64,000 nucleotides of DNA from Euglena gracilis. Lineage: Eukaryota; Euglenida; Euglenophyceae; Euglenales. Where the stretch lies: assembly GCA_039621445.1 (NCBI GenBank), contig CP154957.1:18829237-18893236 (forward strand). The letters are read 5' to 3'. The position numbers were made by a program, and so were the translations under genes. This document shows positions 1 through 11,231 of this stretch, one piece after another (within the stretch, counting starts at the first letter, position 1; every line of letters starts with the position of its first letter). Below the pieces are notes generated by a model. The model was not told where the DNA came from. It made no database searches and was given only the letters and a program-made list of their open reading frames with translations.

Positions 1-1330
1 GGGGGGGGTCAAAAATTTCTTTCAGAAGAAATGAAAAAAATTTTCCCCGGACCCAAATGCTCAATAAAGGGGGTGGTCAAATAAGGGGGACTACCCTCAC
101 CCCCCCCCCCCATTTGGCGGCGCAAGGCGGTAGACTGGGGGGGGGGGGAGTGGGTAGTCGGCCGACTACCCAATTGGTCGGCCGACTAGGCCTGGTCGGT
201 AGCTAGTCGGCGAGACAGGGGGGGGGGTAGTGGGTAGTCGGCCGACTAGTCCGCCGACTACCCACTCTGATGTACTAACAGGTCCAAACCGCCGACTTTT
301 AAGCCCCCCCCATGAAGAAAATCCAATGCAAACTAGTCGGTGGCTAGTCGGCGGTTATAAAAATGGTCTGTGGCGGGCCCAAATCACCCGGAAATGGTCC
401 GGATGGGTCCAAATAAGTGTCTTACGCCTAGGGTCGGTGGGCCCTTGGTGGGGGTCCGGAGGGGTAAAAACCAATGGTGAAACAGGGATTACATGAAAAT
501 CCTTTAGAAATGCAAGCATTCTGCATCACGAGAGGCAGAAACCTCCCCCCTCCACCCCAATCCGAGCCTCAAATAACAAAATCCGGCAACATACTCGGGG
601 GCTAAGTCGTTTTTGTGGCTCACTTTGGCATAGGCGGTGGGGGGGGGTCCGCCCCCCCTCCCCCCCCCCCCCCGCACCCCCCCCTCAAATAACAAAATCC
701 CTTCTATGTTGGCAATAGACTTGGAGGGATAAGACCTTTTTTTGTGCAAATTTTGATTTATATTGAAAATCCAATGGGGAGAGGTGTTCTTTTTGTCAAA
801 AGTGGCCCAAAATGGACATTTCCCCCAATTTTTTTGCATATTCACCCCCGATTGGGGGGTTCTGGAGCCATTTGGGTGGGTTTTGACTGGTGTTGAGGTG
901 ATTTAGACAATAATTTTTCACCAGGGGGGGGGGCTTAAAAGTCGGCGGTTTTGACCCGTTAGTACATTAGAGTGGGTAGTCGGCGGACTAGTCGGCCGAC
1001 TACCCAATTGGTCCGCCGACTAGTCGGCCGACCAATTGGGTAGTCGGCCGACTAGTCGGCCGACTACGCACTACCCCCCCCCCCAGTCTACCGTTTGGCA
1101 CTCCATTTGGCTAATGGCCGGGCTCCTTCGGACCCCCAATCAGCCAATTAGGGGGGGGGGGACAATTTGGGGGGGTTACCCCGGCCAATGGCCAATAAGC
1201 CTGACCCCCCCCCCCTAATTGGCTAATGGACCGTCCAATGGGACCCCCAATTAGCCAATTAGGGGGGGGGGGGCAAATAGGGGGGGGATGAGGGTAGGTA
1301 GGTCTAGGGGGTACTCTACAACGCAAGTAA
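1..1330. repeat. Nested fold-back element with G/C runs
   Basis: No gene is visible. Positions 264-310 and 926-976 are long inverted copies of each other: each carries the core GCCGACTTTTAAG, or its complement, next to a C or G run. Outside them, 221-262 and 977-1075 are filled with the self-complementary unit GTAGTCGGCCGACTAC. This makes one roughly 850-bp terminal-inverted-repeat element. From 1080 to 1330 a second repeat, built around TAATTGGCTAATGG beside G runs, occurs several times in both orientations. Short ORFs here are artefacts of the repeats. Confidence 0.65.
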
Positions 1331-1360
1331 CGGCCAGAGGTTGCCTTTGAGTTTCAATAT

Positions 1361-1515
1361 GGCTTTTCGGCAAAACGGTGAAAAAGCCATTTAGCCGTCA
1401 GCAAAACGGCAAAAAAGCCGTTTCGCCGCTGGCAAAACGGCAAAAAAGCCATTTCGCCGTTGGCAAAACGGCGAAAAAGCCGTTTTGCCAGCCAAAAGTG
1501 AGAAAAATGGCAAAA
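1361..1515. repeat. Minisatellite, about 30-bp unit
   Basis: Four to five imperfect tandem copies of a unit containing GGCAAAACGGC followed by AAAAAGCC. Each unit is partly self-complementary because GGCAAAACG pairs with CGTTTTGCC. The apparent ORFs on both strands are translations of this repeat. Confidence 0.7.
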
Positions 1516-2716
1516 AAGCCGAAAAGCCGAAATGAAACACATACGGGTGGGAACATTGTGGGGGCCTTTGGGGGGGAACCGGCGCCATATCTCGTTTTCT
1601 GGGTGAACACGAATAACAGGGCGATAATTCCTAAACCCGATTTCATGCCCTGATAATCGTGTTCAGGGTGAACACAAATTACAGGGCATGAAATCGGGTT
1701 CAGCATTTTTTGATAATTTTGGGCAAAAAAAAAACGCCCCGAAAGTGCCCGGAACCATGTCGTGAAGCACATCCCCGAATTACAGCGCAGGCGCCGGGCC
1801 TCTTTGAACACGGTTACAGAAAAAACGTGGGTTATAACCCGATTACAGGGCGCAATATCGGTCAAGGGCGCCTACGGCGCCCTTGACCCGTCTTACGGAA
1901 ATTGCCAAAAATTCTTACCGTGAAAACTTATGCGCTTTGCCATCCCCCATCAGGGTGTGCAAAGTTGGGGCGCGGGTGAGTTGAGTATTATTTGGGATTG
2001 TTTTGGTCAAAAATGGGAATGGGGATTTTTCGAAAGGACTACAGAGCTAAAAAAATTAATTGAATTAATTGAATTGAAAATTAATTTAAAAATACCCAAA
2101 CCCTTGTTGGCATTCAAGAAAATACACAAAAAAGCAAAAACTGTTCTCGTTCTTGGGGAATTTTTTTGGCAACTTCTAAAATGTCTTTTCTTGATGTCGA
2201 TTGAACCCGATTTTGGACACTTTTCAAGGAAGTTGTTTTGCGGGGGGGGGGCAGTTTTTACATGAAGCGAAGGTAATGCCAAGTGAAAATTTTCATTAAA
2301 CAGCCTTTTATGGTTTTATTTTTAAAAAGTGGGTATTTTTTGGAGTAAAAAACACTGCACAATCATTCTCAAAAGTCACCTCCAGGTAGGCCTACTGGCA
2401 TTGTTCACTAAATTCTGCATTAGAATACTCCCCATCCTTCAAATGCCCCTCGTGTCCCCCATCCCTGACAGAAATTTTTAGCCAAGGTTTGGTTTACCCC
2501 CCCCCCCCCTCAAAGTGACCACTTTTTTTTCTTTCGGCGCCTTTGGTGACGATGGCAAAATTTGACCCAAAGTGTCCCCCACCCCAGAATAACCCCGTTT
2601 TAGGGTCCCACAGTGCCTGGGTGACCACTTTGAGGGGGTGAGGGTAGCTTGTTTCTGAAAGAAGAAAGACAGTGAATTCCAAGAGATGGAACCACGTGTC
2701 TGGATACCACAGCATA
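1516..2716. other. No gene seen
   Basis: AT-rich stretches alternate with G/C homopolymers. The ORFs at about 1930-2280 on both strands have no recognisable domain, and I see no convincing splice context. Nothing functional is supported. Confidence 0.5.
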
Positions 2717-3327
2717 CACTAACGTGACCCCCCCCCCCATATGGCACCCCTCCAGGGAGCGTTTTCCTCTGGCGACAATTAGAGGGGGGTGACAATTAGG
2801 GGGGGGGTTAACCCCCTAAATAATACCCCCCCCCAAATAATACCCCCCCCCCCAAATAATACCCCTCCCCCCCTTGGGGTCCGACTTCGGCCACCGAAAT
2901 AATACCCCCCCCCCCCGGTTTCGGGCCGAAGGCCCGGATTTTAACCTGAAAATGTAGGTAAAAATCACAATCTCTGACAACAAATTACGAAAAAAAATCA
3001 ATTTTTCTGGGTCATCTGACCTCCAAAAAATGGTAAATTTCACAAGAAAGTGCAAAAAATGACCCCAAAGGGGGATTTTGGGTGCAATTTTGGGTTTTAC
3101 GGGATTTCGAAAAATTTCGAAATTTTGGAAAAATAATACCCCCCCCCCAAATAATACCCCCCCCTCGGGCCGAGACTTCGGGCGAAAAAAAAATACCCCG
3201 GGGGGGTATTATTTGGGGGGGTTTACTCAATTTCCCATACATGTCCATAGGATGGGTAACCCCCCTAATTGTCGCCCCCCCCCCCGACTATAAGGGGGGT
3301 GTCATGTGAGGGGGGGTCACGTTAGTG
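2717..3327. repeat. Terminal-inverted-repeat element, 611 bp
   Basis: The ends are CACTAACGTGACCCC at 2717 and its complement ending at 3327, each followed inward by a long C or G run. Inside is a second inverted pair based on AATAATACCCC and GGGGTATTATT (about 2810-2900 and 3130-3225). The element has no coding capacity and looks like a MITE or a nest of two. No clear target duplication is visible at the outer ends. Confidence 0.6.
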
Positions 3328-3762
3328 AAGTGGGAATATGTGACCAGCGTGCACCTTTTGTGCGTGGTGCTCCGGCGGGCGTGGTTCCGCTTCATAGGGG
3401 GTCATAGTCACAGGGGGGTTACAGAGGATACACCCCCGGCGGGTTAGCATTCCACATTGTCCCAAGGGGACTCAGACAGCATGTACAAAGGCATCAGACG
3501 GAAGAATGTGACGGTGACCCCTGCGGACGGTTGCGTGCGACTCTCAGTGGGCTGATCTCAATTTGGGTCGGTTTGTTGTATTCTGACCAAATTTCATGAA
3601 AACGACGCAAGTTGCACCAAATCCGTGCAATTTGCACATTTCGGAAATTTCACGGCATTTGAAATGAAATGTCCATTGCTACGGGGGGATTGCTCATAAA
3701 GGGAAGTACCATGCCCCCCTCATATAAGACCCCCCAGGGTTTTTCACCGATTCGTGCCACGA

Positions 3763-4783
3763 ACAATCACGAACAATCACGAACCAGCACGAACTTGGGA
3801 CTTTGGCAAATTCACGAACAATCACGAACAATCACAAACAATCACGAACAATCACGAACAATCACCAACCGGATTTTTTTGTCACCTTTGCAGAAATGGC
3901 TTCTTCTGAGAACTTGGTGTCAGTTTGAAGAATGTCATTGCGTTTGTGTCTGACTCAGCAGCTGTGTTAAAGAAAGCTTATGAAGAAGTCCTCCACTGTG
4001 TCGAAATGCACAATTCTGTGTTCTTTGGACTCGGGGGGGGGGGGCGGCAATTGAATTTTGACCTCTGGGAACCGTCTTGTGTGTCGTCATGGAGATTTGT
4101 CCTCCATTTTTGTATTTGCCATATTGTCAGCAAGATGTTTATTGGGGGTAGACAATTGCATGGTCTTGTCACCTCCGCCGCTGTGGAACGGTCGTTCAGC
4201 CTCGCCGGTCTCGTCGATGCCAAGAATCGTCAAAATATGGGGAAAACCAAAATTTGTGGTTACAAGACAGCTGATTTTTCTTTGCTTTGCAGTGCATCTT
4301 TCAAACCTCTTTTGCTTTGCCCATTGACCTGAATATTTAGCTTAAAAGAGGCACAAGAAGCCAAAGTACAAGAGGAATCACCTATTTCGCCAAGGAAAAC
4401 ACATGCAACCATACAAATGAATTTCACATGAAATCTCGCGACTTTAAACAAAATCCTGCTATAGGACGATTTCGGTTGTCATTTCTTGTTCTTCAAATGG
4501 AAACCCCAACTTTGGCATTGGTTTTGTTTACCATGCCCCCCCCCACACAAGACCCCGCTCGGGAGCCAAAAATCCCAGGGGGGGGGTCTTATATGGGGGG
4601 GGTCTTATATTGGGGGGTCGGTCCCGGCCAAAGGGCCGGCCTTCGGCCGGCCTGGGGGGGGGGTCTTACATGGGGGGGGTCCAGGGTTTACCACCGGTTC
4701 GTGCTAGGAAGCCTGAAACCCGGTTCGTGATTGTTCGTGATTGTTCGTGATTGTTCGTGATTGTTCGTGATTGTTCGTGCTTC
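3763..4783. mobile_element. hAT-related element bounded by inverted 10-bp repeat arrays
   Basis: The left side (3763-3866) is an array of CGAACAATCA units. The right side (about 4722-4783) is the same unit inverted (TGATTGTTCG). Inside each array lies a fold-back motif giving GGTCTTATATGGGG on the right and its complement on the left. Between them is a decayed hAT transposase fragment. The layout suggests a transposon whose long inverted ends contain subterminal tandem repeats. A lone stretch of the same 10-bp unit recurs near 50600. Confidence 0.6.
3925..4332 (+). pseudogene. hAT-family transposase fragment
   Basis: One open frame carries two blocks typical of hAT transposases. The first, about residues 3-35, reads NVIAFVSDSAAVLKKAYEEV and resembles the region around the second catalytic aspartate (VSDNA-type). 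Near residue 87 comes CHIVSKM, resembling the cysteine and histidine segment of the insertion domain. Next is TSAAVERSFSLAGLVDAKNR, the C-terminal dimerisation signature (SAxxERxFSxxG). The catalytic core between the blocks is missing and replaced by a G-rich stretch, so this is a relic. The family assignment rests on the C-terminal motif and is fairly secure; activity is not expected. Confidence 0.7.
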
Positions 4784-4874
4784 CAAAAAAACCGCCCGGT
4801 TTTCCTTTTTTTTTTTTGCATTTTCTCACATTTTTTTCTGCTTCACTGCAGGTTCTTTTAGCTTTATATTTCAA

Positions 4875-7800
4875 ATGAAGGCCTCTCGTGAGGCCTACTT
4901 GCAGCGCCTTGATGCCGAAGTTGAGTCTTTGTTGAAAAGCTTCACTACAATAGTGAACCACTCCAAGGTCCGCGTTGACATCGAACAAGACGAGGAATCA
5001 ATGCTTCGTCTCATTCCTGCCGCAGACTCTTTGCTCTGTCTGGGCTCAAACTGTTGAACAGGTCATGTTTGCCGACTTTTAAGATCCCCCCTCAAAAAAA
5101 TTTCAAGTCACCCCAAAACCCGCCCAAACCCACCCAAATGGCTCCAGATCCCCCCACCGGGGGTAAATATGCAAGTGGACAAAAAGAACTCAGTTTTGGG
5201 TTGTTTGTCCCTTTTTGTCCCCCCAGTTGGCTAGTTGGCCATTTAGGGGGGGGACTCAGTTCAACGTAAAATACCTTAAAACACAAAGGCTGGGCCCAAA
5301 ATGGTCAATTAGGAGGGGTGAGGGGTACCCAGGTTTTGTGCAGTGCTGAGCTGTTTACGTGCCTGATGGTGCCATGCCGCAGCCCGGCCTGGAGGTTACA
5401 GCCTGGCCCCCCGGCGGCCCGGCAGCCCGGCCCTGGCCGACGAGGCGTGCCCGGTGGCCCGGCACAAATGGCCCTGGCAGTCTTGGCGTCTTTATTTTAC
5501 GTCCCCAGTGATTTCCTTTGACTCCCCATCTTTTTTCGATTTTTTTGGGATTTTTTTTTGAATTTTTCGATTTTTTCCCCCACCCAAAAATGGCCCAAAA
5601 CGGCCAAAGCGGGCTGTATTCGGGCCAGGCATCCAACTGGCCCTGGCGGCCATAAGGGGCGATAGAGGGCCCCAGGGGTTTTATTTTACACCTACCGGTA
5701 ACGCCTGAAATCTTCGCACTCCACACCGTATATTTTTTATACTTCCAGTCAATTTTTTTTTGCACTTTATCTCAAAAATATTTCCATTTTATCCCAAAAA
5801 TATTTGCCTCCGTTCCGAAAATTTTTGCATTTGGATCGGGTGTTTTGTACTTTTGCCCTTTGAAACTTCAATCGGCGTGGATGTTTTTCCATTGTGCAGT
5901 GCACCGCTTTTTTTCATTGTGCAAAAATAAAATGACGGAAGGCAAATATTTTTTGAGGAAGTGCAAATATTTTTGGCGACGCAGTGCAAAAATCTTTGAA
6001 ACTTTTGGGCAAATTTTTTTGTGGGCACTGGGCAAAAATTTTGACAGGTTGGGGCAAATGTTTTTGCTAGCCGTGGGCAAACATTTCAGACGTCAGGTGT
6101 AGGTCTCCAGTGATTTTCTTTGCTTCCCCAACATTTCGGAATTTTTTTGAAACCGTGTCTGGGGGCTCCGGGTTCACGCCCAAACTGGCGTCTGGGATGC
6201 CGGTTCGGGCGTGATCCCGGCGTCTGGGGGCCCAAAATAAAATAGTCATATTTGAGCGGTTTTTTGGGGGTCTTCTGCCAGAAATTGGGGTTTTTTTTTG
6301 AGCAACAATTTCCTTTTGGCCAACTTTGGGGAATTTCTGAAATATAATACCATGCAGCATGGCTGAAATCTAAGGCCACCTGCTGAAAGCCCTTGAGAAG
6401 AGCTTTCAATCGATGGGTAACATGGCAGGTGAAACATTGAACTTTCGAATTTGCAAACAGGGTCGGAAAATGCGATCGCCGATTTTCAAAGTACTGTGCA
6501 ATGTGGCTGAGTTCTGTCGGTACCAAGCGACGGGTCTTGGTGAGAGCTTTTGTTTGATATGCAATGTGCAACCTGAACTGTGGGATTTGACAAATTAAGA
6601 TGTCAAATTTTGGAATACACGATCACTGAAAATAAGCGCTCTATGCATTATGGCCGAATTCTGAGGCCATCTGTCGAAAGCCCTTGTGAAGAGCTTTCAA
6701 TTGATGGATAACATGGCATGAGAAGTGTGGAGCCTTCCAATTTCGACGGGCGGCCAATTTGCACCAAAGTCGCCCCAAACTGCCCCAAACATGGGCATTT
6801 GGAACGAAATTGGCCGTGATTCCTCAGACGCCAGTTTGGGCGTGAACCCGGAGCCCCCTAGAAACGGTTTCAAAAATTGTGTCCCAGACGGCGGTTCGGG
6901 CGTGAACCCGGTGCCTGGGACACGGTCCTTGATATGGAAAATTTGTTTTTTTTTACCCCCAAAATGGCCTGAAAATCGCCAAAGCGGGGTGTATTCAGGG
7001 TCAGGCGTCCAATTGGCCCTGTCGGTCTCTACGGGGCTATAGAGGATCCAGGGGGCTTTATTTTAGGTTCTCAGTGATTTCCTTTGATTTTGGAGATATT
7101 TTGAAATTTTTGATTTTTTTTTGACCCCAAAATAGCCCAAAAACGACTAAGTTGAGACAGACCAAAACAGTACAAATTTGGTGCGAAACTGGCTTGCCGG
7201 GGAGTTACAGGGAAATCGAAACAGTTTTATATAGGGCGTTTCAAGGGCTTTCTTTTATGTCTCTGGTCAGTTTTGATTTTGTTTCATTTCCGAGATGTTT
7301 TTGGAATATTGATTTTTGGCCCTGAAATGACCCAAAGCAGTCGGAAGTCTGCTGCTCTGTTGTGGGCCGCAGGTTGGTCATAACTCAGTGTAACTGTGGA
7401 GTTACAGGGAAATTGAAATACCCTTGCGACCCCCCCCCAACCCCCAATTGGAATTTACCCCCCCTGGCCGGAGCCCTGAGGGGTGGCATTCAGAGGAGGG
7501 GGGTAATATCGTTGTCTGACGACCCCTCCCCCCTGGCTACACGGCAATCCTCGAACTGAAAACAGGACATTTTTGTCTTTATTTTCTTTGCACTAGTTTT
7601 CACCCCCTAATGCAAAGAAAATAAAGAAAAAGTAATATTTGACAATGGTGGAATTGCTTGAATCTAACGCCAAAGATTTCTGGATCCAGCATGCTCCCCC
7701 CCCCCCCCCGAATCTTGTCCCATGCCCTGGCCCACTATTGCCCAGGTTTGGGACAAGATTGGGTCAACAAATTTCCTTTAGCGGACCCTTGACTTGGACG

Positions 7801-8529
7801 CTTGGCCTGGGAATGGGACAAGATTGGGGGAGTTATGGCATTGGGTGTGATTGTTTTGTGTGCGTTATAACTGGGGAATGCCCCCCCCCATTCCCACAGG
7901 GGGACGGGAATAGCTCATTTTCATTGCACTTTTCATACCGAACGTCCCAAAGAAAAGTGATCAAAAATCCACGTCTTTGGGACGGTTTCAAAAACCACTT
8001 TTTGACATTGTGCTTAAAATTGACCATGTTTTGCGAACGTCCAAAAATTTGCCAAAAATGACCCCTTTTTGGGCTGTCCGAGGTTGGGGTTTGGGAATAC
8101 CCCCCCCCCCCCCGAGCTGTTCCCCTCCACCGTACTGTTCCCATTGGGCCGTAAAGGGTCTAAAGGACGGGAATAGCTCAAGGGGGGGCATGGTAATTTG
8201 CATTTTATGTTGTGCCCATCATGATTCACAAGCTGCAGCTTCCAACCTGGCCATCAAGTCCCATGCCCAGCATTTGCAAGCTTCTGTCCAATCCATATCG
8301 CAATTAGTTGCAGACCTGCGGGCTGTTTATTTGCTAAACGATCAGGGATGGATGTGATTTTTGTCCTGCAGGTTTTGCACCCACCTCTGAGAGCGACGTT
8401 GACCGGTTCAACAAATGTGTGGAGGAACGGGGTGCGCAATTGAAGGCCATTGAGAGCAGTGAGGCGAACTGGTCACAACTTGATTGGTCTCTCACGTCCA
8501 ACATTGCACACTTGGAATGCGAACAATGA
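4875..8529 (+). CDS. MED22: Mediator complex subunit 22-like protein
   Basis: Proposed exons are 4875-5037, 8233-8343/8346 and 8372-8529 (about 144 residues). Exon 1 starts MKASREAYLQRLDAEVESLL followed by KSFTTIVN, which matches the N-terminal helix of MED22 (human YNKRLKDDIKSIMDNFTEII, recalled from memory). Exon 2 ends SQLVADLRAVYLLND, matching human KLVSDLKQFLILND. Exon 3 starts FAPTSESDVDRFNKCVEERG, matching the next helix (FPSVNEAIDQRNQQ). MED22 belongs to the Mediator head and links activators to RNA polymerase II. The ATG is the first one before the conserved helix, although an upstream in-frame stretch is open. Two points are unsure: where exon 1 ends (4967 or 5037; only 5037 agrees in phase with exon 2), and the gap between exons 2 and 3, which is only about 25-28 nt and has no GT donor in the right phase. 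Confidence 0.72.
5038..8232 (+). other. MED22 intron 1 with dispersed repeats
   Basis: About 3.2 kb. It starts with a G/C fold-back (5080-5290). At 5765-6090 there is a degenerate array of a unit around AAATATTTTTGC. From 6100 to 7350 there are diverged copies of a family containing GTGATTTCCTTTGATTT and TAACTCGG, also seen near 36720-36960 and 60540-63560. The repeated segment GGCGTGAACCCGG near 6170 and 6840-6910 belongs to it. No exon with conserved content is visible. Confidence 0.5.
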
Positions 8530-11231
8530 GCTCAAAAAGAAGTCTTCTTCGCTGTGCTCTGGGTTCATGCTTTGCTTTTCTTTTGCACACCCAGTTTTTT
8601 AGTCCACAAAGGTGTTTATGCAGAGCTCATATAGGGCCAATTTCTTCTCTTGGTCTTTTCTGCTTTTCGTTTTTTTTGTTTAGTCCTCGAAGAAATCTGG
8701 CTCTCATCATCGTCCTACATTTTTAATGGTTGATCCACCAAGTTTGGCAATTTTGTGATAATTTTCAGAGCAAACGTGTCAAGTGCGAGGATTTTCAAAC
8801 GTTAAAAAAGTATTTGGGCTGGATAGAGGTGGGGGATAGGTAGAGGTAGAGGTAGAGGTAGAGGTAGAGGTAGAGGTAGAGGTAGAGGTAGAGGTAGAGG
8901 TAGAGGTAGAGGTAGAGGTAGAGGAAAGTTGACGTTTTCCGACCTTCTCTGTCCCTCTATGAAGTTTTATGCCAAACAAAGGCAATTCTTGTGATTAAAT
9001 TCACAAAGTGGTGATTTTGTCACATATCTCTGTTTGCAATTTTGATACCACTCATTTGGATGATATTTCTCATTACCAACCTAATTTGGATGTGTTTTGA
9101 TGCAAGCTTGCCAAATTTGAGGCATTTGGGTTTTTTTTATGTCCCTTTTTGATGCCATTTTATGACATTTTGTGGAATAGGTGACATAGAGGGGGAGGAG
9201 AGGTAGAGGTGATTCAGATAGGGGTAGAGGTTTCAACCTTCACCTCTACCTCCATCCAGCCCTGTTAAAACACTTCCATGCTAAAAAAAATGGTACAAAA
9301 TTTGTGCCTCTGCCTTTTGACGATATTTGAGGCTTAAACTTGGGGGATTGTTCTGATGAGATTTATTTCTATTTCACACAAAACCTCTTCTTTTGTTTGA
9401 GGTTTTTTTTGCTTTTCGCCATTCGACATTAAGATCTTCCAATTATTTTTCGGATCTACAAACCTCCGTTTTAAGAATTCTATCCATTGTGACTGAATTT
9501 GGTTGAAGTCGCTGGTCGTCTGGAAAAATGTTTTTTTTTTGAGGGGAGATTTGGCATACTACAGCTAAACCCAAAACGTTGGCCACAGGTGACAAAACCC
9601 CAGCCTCCAACTACCCAAAATATTGGCCCCAGCAAAATAATACCCAAACCCCGGCCCCAAATACCCAAAACATTGGCCCCACCAGTCTAAATCAAATTTT
9701 CTTTGGCTCCTTTTTTGTCATTGACTTGAGCTCGTTTGGTACAAATTCTCAAGCTGTCCTCAATGAGACCTACATCCTTCAACAATGCCGGAGTTGGCGC
9801 TTGCCTTCTTGTGCGCTGCCTCGTTAGGGTGAGAGTTCTCCACCGGACCCCTTCAGTTCTTTTTAGCTCACCCCCACCCCTGGTTTGGGAGGTCTGTGGC
9901 TGGAGCGGCGAAAATTTTTTGGGAAATGCCCTCAGACGGCCGGTCCCCCCCCCCCAGGCGACTCCCCCAGGGTCTTAAAAAGAAGCCTGGGGTGCACTTC
10001 CAATTGCAACATGTAGGGGGTGACATCAATTTGTGGGGTGTTGGCCAACCGTACACAAAATGACAAATTTGACCATCATGGTGAAAAATGTTGGTTGTGA
10101 TTTTTCAAATTTGCCGAAATCGTCCAAACATTGCCCCCCCCCCCCTTTCGACCAGTTATTGCCATATTTGGAATGTTTTGACAATACCCCCCACCCCAGC
10201 CGCCGACTGTTCTCAATCAAGGGGGGGTCAAAAGTTTCCTTGGGCCATGTTCTCCATTAGGCGTGGGGGTTCGATTCGAGGGGGGTGTTATTTCCCCTTC
10301 CTGATTTTTACAACATGAAGGGGAGGGAAATTGACTGATCTGTTGTTGATGTCAATTTTTCCCTCCCCCCTCCATATCCCGACAGGCCTAAAGTCGGATT
10401 TTTCAAATGTCGCTCAAACGACATGCCCACACTTGTCCTGTCTACCAACAAAAAACAAAGAAAAGCCTGAGAAAAAACGGTGTCATTAAGCACGCCCTGT
10501 TGGTAACAGATTGTGCTTTTTTTTTGCACCGTTTTTTTGTGTGTCTGTATCTGGGTGTATCGGCAAAAAAGTGTATCGGTGTGTATCCGCAAAGAGAGGT
10601 CTGCTTATGTTGCGCCCCTGTTTTTCGGGGGGAGAGTTCCCCCACCACCCCTGCACCTTGGCCAGTGGGGCCAGTGGGGCCACACCATTGCTGCAGGGGT
10701 GTCCGACCCCCCCCCTTTTTTTCTTGGGAGTGAATGGTTCAGCCAAAACCGACTGAAAGAGGCTGCCAGAAAAAGGCGCTTTTTACACATATCTTCACCA
10801 GGTTTTAACAGAATTTTTTTTGCATAATTTTTCATCATCTTTCATCAACTCCGGTCCGGGGGGGACACCCCCCGCCCCTCGTGCGCTCCCTTGCTGAAAA
10901 TGAGACCCCACCTGAACCCCGTGCGCCCGTATTAACCCCCCAATAGAAACACAAATGCGCTTATAGCAGACCGCAGACTTCGGCGGGGGGGGGGTGCTTT
11001 TATTTAGGCCCGGCGCTTTTAATAGCCCCGCGCTTCTATTGGGGAGGGGTTTTCCCTCATGTACCAAGCGTTTTGGGTTCATGCGCAACTCCCTGGGAGA
11101 CCGGGCCGCGGGAGACCTGTGCCTGAATATTGTAAAGTCGAAGCTGTTGCTTTTGTGCCCAGCCACTGTGGGCCACTTTGGACTGTCCTGGGCCTCTGGC
11201 CTTGGCATTGGAACGTTTGCAGAAAGCTTGA
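8530..11231. other. Intergenic region, no gene seen
   Basis: The sequence between the MED22 stop and the RCC1-family start is AT-rich with scattered G/C runs. It contains a hexamer satellite (8838-8923) and, near 9970-10000, a solitary right end of the CAGG-type element family (CTTAAAAAGAAGCCTG) without a visible left partner. ORFs at 10400-10840 have no recognisable domain. Confidence 0.5.
8838..8923. repeat. Hexamer satellite (GGTAGA)n
   Basis: About 14 tandem copies of GGTAGA, nearly perfect. Degenerate copies recur at 9195-9255 in both orientations. Confidence 0.9.

Noticed and set aside
504-845. Minus-strand ORF of 113 codons
   Set aside because: Overlaps the interior of a fold-back element, is rich in Gly/Pro from G/C runs, and has no domain.
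1398-1865. Minus-strand ORF of 155 codons
   Set aside because: Half of it is the translated 30-bp minisatellite.
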